A DNA stretch of 64,000 nucleotides from Malaya genurostris (Eukaryota; Arthropoda; Insecta; Diptera; Culicidae). The notes beneath the pieces are model-generated. The model was not told where the DNA came from and did no database searches. It saw nothing but the letters and a program-made list of their open reading frames with translations. Shown one piece after another: positions 57,401-64,000 of the stretch. The stretch is from NCBI RefSeq assembly GCF_030247185.1, contig NC_080571.1, positions 42,392,002 through 42,456,001 of the forward strand, read 5' to 3'. A program made the position numbers and the translations under genes. Numbering within the stretch: position 1 is the stretch's first letter; each line of letters starts with the position of its first letter.

Positions 57401-58059
57401 GGTAGATGATCGCTACCGTGGGGATCAGGAATTACCTCCCACGTGCAATCCAACCGTAGCGATGTCGAGCAAAGTGATAAATCCAGCGCGCTTGGTCTTG
57501 CTGGTGGTGCAGGAATCCGTGTCATTTCTCCCGTATTCAAGATTGTCATATTGAAGTTGTCGCAGATATCATGGATCATAGCTGATCTGTTATCGTCGTG
57601 AAGACAGCCCCATCCCGTACCGTGTGAGTTAAAGTCTCCTAAAACCAACGTCGGTGCGGGAAGGAGCTCAATGATATCACTGAGCCACCGATGCCCAACC
57701 GAGGCTCTTGGGGGAATATAGATTGAAGCAATGCAAAGATCCTTGCCTTTGATTGTAACATGACATGCGACAGTTTCAATACCTGATATCGAGGGGAGGT
57801 TAATTCGATAAAAAGAATAGCACTTTTTGATCCCCAAAAGTACTCCTCCGTAGGGATCATCTCGATCCAGGCGAATAATGTTAAAATCGTGGAAGTTTAA
57901 GGATATTTCAGAAGTTAGCCAAGTTTCGCACAATGCAAATGCGTCACATTTCAGATTATTTACTAAAAATTTAAAAGAATCTATTTTTGGAATGATACTT
58001 CTGCAATTCCACTGTAAAACAGTGATTAGATCCGTGACCTCGATGGATGATTTAGCCAT
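54419..58059 (-). pseudogene. LINE ORF2 with RT active-site deletion and nonsense codon
   Basis: ATG at 58059, overlapping the ORF1 stop by 8 nt. Endonuclease and the first half of RT are intact up to INTSL. There 40 bp, equivalent to 41812-41851 of the intact copy, are missing at about 56108. That segment encodes the LADD catalytic pair, and its loss shifts the frame. A TGG-to-TGA change at 55879-55877 adds a second block. RNase H and the C-terminal motif downstream are intact. The total length (3641 against 3681 nt) differs from the intact ORF2 by exactly this deletion. Confidence 0.95.
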
Positions 58060-59398
58060 CGAAGGATACAATCGCTGAGAGAAGGGGCCAATTTGCAGTC
58101 AACTGCTTTAAATATGTTTTTACTGTTGGCATGAAAGCAATTAAAATGCTTTTAAGAGGGTCAGAAATATTAAAAGTTGTAAAAATCCAGTCCACAACAT
58201 CAGAGAACTTGATAAGTCCAGCACCTAGTTGTTTCTCTGGTAGATTTTCAGGGACGTTTGGGGATTTTGTTGTCCCGGGAAGTGGTGGGAATTCCATCTC
58301 GGAACTGAGTTTTCCGAGACCAGGAGCCTTTTGCTTCGGTGCTTTGTCCCGATTCCCGTTAGCTGTAACTTTTCGAAGCCCTTCGGAAGACACCTTCGAA
58401 CCCTTACTAGGTAGCTTATGAGAGGATTTATTCATTCTTTTCCTACAGCTATGAGGGACCGCCGATGATGGACCTTCCAAAGGGTCGTCAGAATCGCTCT
58501 CGTCAGTTGACAAGCAGGCATATGGGTTCGTTGTCAGTTTAGGAGGGGTGGCACTCTTAAGCATCTCGGCAAAGGAACGCTTGGAGTGTTCCTTCAGGGA
58601 ACGCTTCATCCGATCTCCTCGCAGCTTATACGCAGGACATGCCATTAAATCATGCGGACCCTCCTTGCAGTAGAGACACTTTTCAGCATCCTTACCGCAA
58701 GAGCCATCCGCATGAGCCTCCCCACAGTTAGCACACCGGGGCTTATTGCAGCAATGAGAAGCTGTATGCCCCAATTGTTTGCAATTGGTACAATTCATTA
58801 CTCGAGGTACAAAAAGACGAACAGGCAGACGAACCCGGTCCAAGAGGATGTAGTTGGGCAAAGCAGAGCCGGCGAAGGTCACACGATAAGAGTCAGATTG
58901 GGGATAAGACTTTGTTCCATCCCCGGCGATCGATACTGTATGCAATCGCTTGCAGTCCAGTATCTTGACGTTCTTAAGTGAGGGGTCCTTAAAACAGCCC
59001 TCTCCGTACTTAAGAACGTCCTCGCAAGTCAAACTCGAATCGGTGACCACACCGTCGATTTCTACTTCGCGAGCTGGCACGTAGACGCGGTACTCCCGCG
59101 TAAAATGATCATTTTGAACGAGCTCATTAGCCTGCTTTGAGCTGGTGAGCAGAACCCTGAGCTTATCTGGGCGTATTTTATCAATACTTTTTATAGTATT
59201 GTATCGCGAGGACAGATCCCGCGATATTTTCAAAACATTCAATTTTTTTTCTTTAGCCTTGGTCCGGAAATAAACCGAGTAAGGCCCGGCCGAGAGTGCA
59301 AGCCCATCGGGATAACTCTTTATGCGAGACTTATTGCTGCCAACAGAAGTCTCCATCTGATCATCGATAACGGAGGGGTCGGGATTCAAATTTAACAT
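58052..59398 (-). CDS. LINE ORF1: gag-like protein
   Basis: 448 aa, uninterrupted. Same layout as the plus-strand ORF1: basic N-terminus, RNA-binding-like region with CFKDPSLKNVKILDCKRLH, and three CCHC knuckles starting CTNCKQLGH, CANCGEAH and CLYCKEGPH. A Lys/Ser/Pro-rich segment and hydrophobic C-terminus follow. It could still be translated and might bind RNA, although the element cannot reverse transcribe. Confidence 0.92.
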   Translation of the reverse strand: MLNLNPDPSVIDDQMETSVGSNKSRIKSYPDGLALSAGPYSVYFRTKAKEKKLNVLKISRDLSSRYNTIKSIDKIRPDKLRVLLTSSKQANELVQNDHFTREYRVYVPAREVEIDGVVTDSSLTCEDVLKYGEGCFKDPSLKNVKILDCKRLHTVSIAGDGTKSYPQSDSYRVTFAGSALPNYILLDRVRLPVRLFVPRVMNCTNCKQLGHTASHCCNKPRCANCGEAHADGSCGKDAEKCLYCKEGPHDLMACPAYKLRGDRMKRSLKEHSKRSFAEMLKSATPPKLTTNPYACLSTDESDSDDPLEGPSSAVPHSCRKRMNKSSHKLPSKGSKVSSEGLRKVTANGNRDKAPKQKAPGLGKLSSEMEFPPLPGTTKSPNVPENLPEKQLGAGLIKFSDVVDWIFTTFNISDPLKSILIAFMPTVKTYLKQLTANWPLLSAIVSFDG

Positions 59399-59884
59399 GT
59401 CGCGGAGCTACCTCCGCGCAGAAATAAATGATTCGGGGGGGTAATGAACGGTCGAATGAAGAAGAAAAAAGAATATACAAAATAATAGTACTTAACTTTT
59501 AATCCAACGGGGGCCACCAAGGCCAAGCCCTCGTCGATCGGCGTATCGCCGCTTCGAGGGTGTGCAAAAAACCTCCGAGAGGAAAAAGCACACTCACTTA
59601 TAATCCGCACAGTATAATCACAATGGCCACTGAAATCTGGCCTTGATCGATCAAACAATCACCGGCTAACGGTACTGTTTCGATCGTCCGCTCACAACAA
59701 TGCACTGCTTCAGTGTATAATGTACAAAAAACCTCTCACAGAAAAAAAAAAGCACTATTGTCTATTACACAATAGCGATATAATCTAGTTTTGATCGTCC
59801 GGTCACGTTATCACACACGGCACTGGTTTTTTTCGCAGTAAACACAAAGCACGTCCGTTCGCTCGGAAGGTTGAAACGGCAATG
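59399..59884 (-). promoter_or_regulatory. LINE 5' UTR with two diverged monomer-like units
   Basis: On the element strand, a unit running from GGACGATCAAAAC through a TATA-rich part to GAGAGGTTTTTTGTACA (about 59805-59720) is followed by a related unit from GCGGACGATCGAAAC to CTCGGAGGTTTTTTGCACA (about 59695-59560). Repeated 5' monomers can carry promoter activity in some LINEs; here that is inference. Confidence 0.55.
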
Positions 59885-60068
59885 AAATTTTGCCAATTTC
59901 ACTCATGTACAAATAATTTTTTAAGCTCAAATCTGCCTTACATAGAGAACTGAGAAACCAATAAAAAACATATAATATTGTTTGTTCCAGAATCAGTTCC
60001 TGCAGTTCTACAGGGTAGAGCAAAGAAACCTGATACATTTATTATGTAAATTGACAAAAGCTTCGAAG

Positions 60069-60211
60069 TGCTAGACCAGAGGTCGGTAACCTGCGGCTCG
60101 CGAGCTCCAGATTTGAAACGACAAGAAAATTTTTGTGGCTCTTTAAAAACATTGATAATTTGTAAACTGTGATTTTTGCGAGTTAGAAGGTTCATGACCC
60201 CTGTACTAGAC
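60069..60211. mobile_element. 127-bp mini-hAT (MITE)
   Basis: Element 60077-60203 with ends CAGAGGTCGGTAACC and, on the complement, CAGGGGTCATGAACC. It is flanked by the 8-bp near-repeat TGCTAGAC / TACTAGAC. The GTCGGTAACCTGCGGCTCGC-type terminus is a known style of hAT-derived MITE ends. Non-coding. Confidence 0.75.
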
Positions 60212-60299
60212 GAAAAAACTTACCAGCAATAGAAAGTAGAAGCATGAAGGTTTACAACCGTTTATTTTTTAATTTGACAAATTTAGGAAATTATTGGTC

Positions 60300-60575
60300 A
60301 CTTTTTTCAACGTATTTCGGCAATTTCATGTCGAATGTTGTCCCGCAGATCGTCCAAGGCCGTGTAACGAATTTTATCTTGGTATAGTATGTCGCTTAGA
60401 GAAATCTCACCATTGCATGGCATTTTGAGCATCTTGTTCGCGAACGATAAGTGGACTCCATAATCGATCTCGTTCAACATTCTCTGGTGCCCGGACAGTC
60501 CGGACGTGGCCCAGAGGTTTTACATTTTTCACCCACAGCTTCACAGTATTATGCGAATACACTGGCATTTTCGGT
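60300..60575 (-). pseudogene. Degenerate Tc1/mariner-type transposase scraps
   Basis: The complement has an HTH-like piece (NTVKLWVKNVKPLG, VRTVRAPENVE) and then, after stops, DKIRYTALDDLRDNIRHEIA, which resembles the C-terminal part of mariner-like transposases. No element ends were found. Confidence 0.55.
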
Positions 60576-60996
60576 TTCAAGTTTTAATGTTTTTCAAACT
60601 CACGTATAGTTGTAACGTACCACTGATTCTTCAAAAACGCGATATAAATAAAAACTACAATAATCAGCCCCATGGGGTTGTTCGAACCATTGATGTGGAA
60701 CAAGGCAACCAAAATTTGCAATGATCGACACATTCAATTAATCGTCACACTTTTTAATCCGCAAATGCACGAGAGTCTGCTTAGACTGATCTTTATTAGG
60801 AACTAACACCGAACACGCGATCCCAGGATATAGACTCTATTTGTCGTGATTTGTATTTGTTTTATAGCCGACGAAATTACACCAATATCCCAAATGTATG
60901 CAATTATATCGTCGTACTTACTTGCGATACGATTTTGAGCTTCTCTTAGCCAAGCTTGTGTTCAAGTTTTGTATGCAAGCAGTTATTTTTATAGTG

Positions 60997-61654
60997 TTAA
61001 GGTCTGAAGACAGAGGGTCGCGTGTTGAGTTTTAAATCGATCACGTGGCTCGCTCAATTCCATTTGCGCATCGTATTTCTCTTGTACTTTCTCGTATATC
61101 AGCAAACTGTACCGGGTTGCCAGCATACATTTTATTATTTTGATGAGAAGTTTTATCACATTAATTTATCGTATGGGTTGGACATTACATAATTCCAATG
61201 AACAATGAAAAAATATTCAACTTTCACAAAGATTGAATGCGAAACAAAAAATGTGTTTATATACGATGAAACGTCTGTGTGTTTGGCAGCCTTGTCGAGC
61301 CAATTTTATTTCTCTCTCCTTTTTCAGAATGCTATCAGGAAACCAACGCGAAAAATGGCGGATACAATGAAAGTGACTTTGTTTTCACAGAAAAATACAA
61401 GACTTTATTTTTATCGCGATACTAATCGCATCTAAACTAAATTATTTAGACTTTGTCACGGTAGATTTATGATACAAGCCTTCAAAGCCGAGATATTCGA
61501 TGAACAAGTAGAGGTATGCATTTCCTAGCGTTCCAATTTTCAGCAGTTCTTCAGTCAGAAAAAAAATACAATTTCGTAGACATTGTCAAATTTTATTTGA
61601 AACGGGAAAATAGCAAAAAACCTACCACTTTACGGTACTGCCCTCAGCCCTTAA
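60997..61654 (-). mobile_element. TTAA-flanked MITE inserted in R2 copy 2
   Basis: 650-bp insertion (61001-61650) between TTAA and TTAA; ends GGTCTGAAGACAG and, on the complement, GGGCTGAGGGCAG. The interior is related, in reverse orientation, to the MITE at 2256-2898 (GTTTGGCAGCCTTGTCGAGC against the complement of GGCTCATCAAGGCTGCC). Copy 1 of R2 is empty here (near 2054). Confidence 0.78.
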
Positions 61655-62174
61655 GTTTCTCTACCATTCTGCGATTTCGGTTGATGCGATAATTTTTTTC
61701 TCATTATCAATCGAGTTTATCTTATATAAATTAGAAATTAATCTTAAGCACTCAAAATTTACCCTGGGTAGTATTTCATCCGAGCTTGCATGACACAAGA
61801 TCAGAACATACCAATTAAAGCTTCAAATCGTTTTATGGCACTTTTTGTCTTGCTTTCTAGCAACAACCTACCTCTAGCATGCTACGCGTAGGACTGAAAC
61901 GTTAGCTATAATTTCGCTTCTATTTATAGATTCACGTGCTTCCAACAGCTTCGCTTTTGCGTCAATTGACCCATCAGAGCGATGCTTTCCCTTCGACATA
62001 TCGCTTACTCCTTCAAAACAGTCGTCTATGGCAGGGAAACCCGGTATGCCGGAGATTTTCAGCAGACAAAATAAGACTCTGTTCGCTACTAATCAAAATC
62101 TTATTCATATATAATTGAAACTACGTGGCTTGATACATTCAAATCGAATCTTAGAAATATGTCCAATCAAATTG

Positions 62175-62425
62175 ACGTCAACATTTCATAAGGTCACACA
62201 AACCAATGAGAGTTTCTCTTTGTTTACTTTCTCTTTTGTTAATATCTCCTTAATTTTCACGTGTACTTACAAGATATTCGTATAGAATGAAAGACAATAT
62301 TCCCATATTCCTAACAGTACCAAATAAATAACGAACATTTGTGTAATAACGCAGATATAGTCGAAAGAGCAAGTAAACAAAGAGAATCTGTCAATTGTTT
62401 TTATGCCCTTTTGAAATGTTGACGT
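62175..62425. mobile_element. 243-bp foldback MITE with ACGT flanks
   Basis: Ends CAACATTTCATAAGG and, on the complement, CAACATTTCAAAAGG, with ACGT on both sides (62175-62178, 62422-62425). Inner inverted pair built on CTCTTTGTTTACTTTCTC. R2 copy 1 lacks it. A partial relative lies at 21340-21385. Confidence 0.7.
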
Positions 62426-62540
62426 CGAAATAATGAAATAATATCAATAATTGATACAAAATATACTGAGCTGTGAGGGTTTATAACCTGACCATATTTC
62501 TACGTGTATTTTTCCTCGAGTTTCTGATTTGCACCCCTAT

Positions 62541-64000
62541 GTAGAAAATAAAGATGTGTTCCACATCAAAACGCGGTGAGCGACACTCCAGGGCTTCATG
62601 ATGGAAAACTACTACACGAACGAAAAAAAAAACACCCTAATTCTTCTACTTTCCGATGCCGTGTTCGGTGTTTTGTTATTGCCCCGGAGAACAAAATGTG
62701 TTCGAAACGAATTATTACCCCTCTAATTGTATCCAAAACGTATAGTAATAAATGAATCACAAATTCCAAAACGAGACGCAAAAAAATGAAAAGAAAATTT
62801 CCCGAAATTTTGGTATTATACAGCTTTAGGAAAATTTTACTCAAAAGCACTCGGTAAAAGTTATGTAATAAAATTAGGTATCATTTCATTGCTAGATGGA
62901 TTAAGTACGTTTTTCGTCAACAGCTGCAAATCGCCTGCCTAATAAGAAATTTTATAACGTATCGTATTTCATGCGTTCAAAGTTTAATAATATCTCTGTC
63001 AGTCGATTTAGTTAGTCATTGTTCACACTAATAACCGTCAAATTTGAATTGAATGCTTCTGACAACTTCATTTTATTATGGTAATGATAAACGATGCCTT
63101 TAAATATAATGCGAAAATCCGATTAAAGCTAAAGCAAACCTTTCTTTTTTGAACATATCTCTAACAATATAATACTGACTGAGTGATAATACGGTATAGC
63201 ACCGGAAACGTTCGCGAATTTGCGATGTGTTAGTTTTTGTGGAGGAGGATTGGTTCATTGGGTGGTGGATAAAGAGAAAATCAGGACCGAATCTCGTTCG
63301 ATATGCAAGGCACGTACACGGTGTGGTATCGTTGCTCATTGGCTCGGCATCTCGCTCATTAGGCCTAACCCGGGTGCGCCATCCGCCGCAGTAATTAAAA
63401 ACGGAAAGTTGCCAGCAGCCCGGATAACACGTGAGTGAGAGCGAACCGTGATACGAGTAGGTACTCACCTCCTCCGTTCCCCTCCGCGGCCGACCGGTTC
63501 AACCTGATGTTCTGTTATTGGTAGGGTGATTCATGATCGGATCGAAAGCTGGATTTGGATTCAGGAGAATTAATCAATTAGAATTATAGTTTTAAGATCA
63601 AAGGATGTTCTTTCAAATAATTTTATGACGGTTCAAAAACACGTCGTGTCACAATTTGGCTTTCAGACACTCCAACGGCAATCAGATTCCCTGTCAATTA
63701 AAAGCGGAAACAAATCTAGTGAACATGAAACCGAGAACATCAGAACTGTCAAAAATTCTAACCAAAGTAGTCCACGGTTTTTTCATGACACCCTAACCGG
63801 TCGCAGTTCTTAAGCCGTCAAGAGCGTCTCCTGTTCTGCGTGTCACTTTGTTTGAAGGAACGGCTGTTTCATTTTTTTTGCCTCTTCGCTGTATTTTTAT
63901 TTCCATCTTCATAAATTCACAATTCGCTCCGGGTGCTCCGACGTTTCCGCCTAACCCGTGTAACCACCTGCGGCGAAGAATCGCACTTGACACGGCCACG
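62541..64000. other. Single-copy-looking DNA, no convincing gene
   Basis: GC content rises after 63200. A 122-codon minus frame (63100-63468) and others lack domain features. This could be part of a host gene's non-coding sequence. Confidence 0.4.

Larger units (their letters stand above)
53750..59899 (-). mobile_element. Full-length I-type LINE, ORF2 inactivated
   Basis: 15-bp direct repeat AAATTTTGCCAATTT at 53750-53764 and 59885-59899. The element (about 6.1 kb) runs from 59884 (5' end) to a poly-T run ending at 53765-53774 (its poly-A). ORF1 is open; ORF2 has two disabling changes. The protein-level match to the copy at 38115 is very high in ORF2 but much lower in ORF1 and the 5' UTR. 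Confidence 0.95.
60650..62540 (+). repeat. Dispersed repeat R2, copy 2 (two insertions)
   Basis: Collinear with 1778-3355. Interrupted by a TTAA MITE (61001-61650) and a foldback MITE (62179-62421), neither of which is in copy 1; copy 1's own MITE is absent here. Confidence 0.78.

Overview
The window looks like a stretch of a large, repeat-rich insect genome, most likely a culicine mosquito. This is inferred from the overall composition: AT-rich DNA, irritans-type mariner copies, RNase H-bearing LINEs with mosquito-like gag proteins, and a dispersed repeat that carries its own CA/TG tract. No search could be run, so the species is not claimed. Almost everything recognisable is a transposable element or a broken copy of one. 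The single host-like coding region is the first exon or 5' part of a minus-strand gene at 1-312, which encodes a linker-histone-like (H15) winged helix and runs off the left edge.

Layout. 0-9 kb: partial H15 gene; dispersed repeat R1 with a TG tract; repeat R2 with a TTAA-flanked MITE inside it; two foldback MITEs; an internally deleted DD41D mariner-like element (7065-7997). 11-16 kb: a 5'-truncated I-type LINE (11193-12671, 14-bp target duplication) between two inverted SINE halves; an irritans-type mariner (14163-16120) split by an R1 insertion. 19.7-22 kb: a hAT element with an 8-bp duplication and a BED-finger remnant, packed with nested foldbacks, a tRNA-like SINE piece and repeat R3. 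23-28 kb: R1 split by a 1.4-kb CCCAAG-ended element, a 330-bp TAA microsatellite and a degenerate short-unit tandem array. 28-31 kb and 46-48 kb: mostly single-copy-looking DNA without convincing genes. 31.7-32.6 kb: an 848-bp mariner deletion derivative with TA flanks. 33.6-37.4 kb: a nested stack in which repeat R3 was split by an ORF1-only LINE, itself split by a palindromic DD41D element and by another repeat.

38.1-44.2 kb holds a complete, apparently intact 6-kb I-type LINE on the plus strand (ORF1 gag with three CCHC knuckles; ORF2 with endonuclease, reverse transcriptase and RNase H; poly-A; 14-bp target duplication). 53.75-59.9 kb holds its minus-strand relative with a 15-bp duplication. 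That copy has an intact ORF1, but its ORF2 is killed by a 40-bp deletion that removes the RT catalytic Asp pair and by a nonsense codon. Between them are a foldback transposon with tandem-repeat arms, a tRNA-like sequence with intact A and B boxes, and further mariner and MITE fragments. 60-62.6 kb holds a mini-hAT and the second copy of R2 with two different MITEs inside it. The right end (62.5-64 kb) is gene-less single-copy-looking sequence.

No operon-like or cooperative host system is visible. The functional logic here is transposition: autonomous elements, derivatives that could only move in trans, and layers of nested insertions whose order can be read from target duplications and empty sites.
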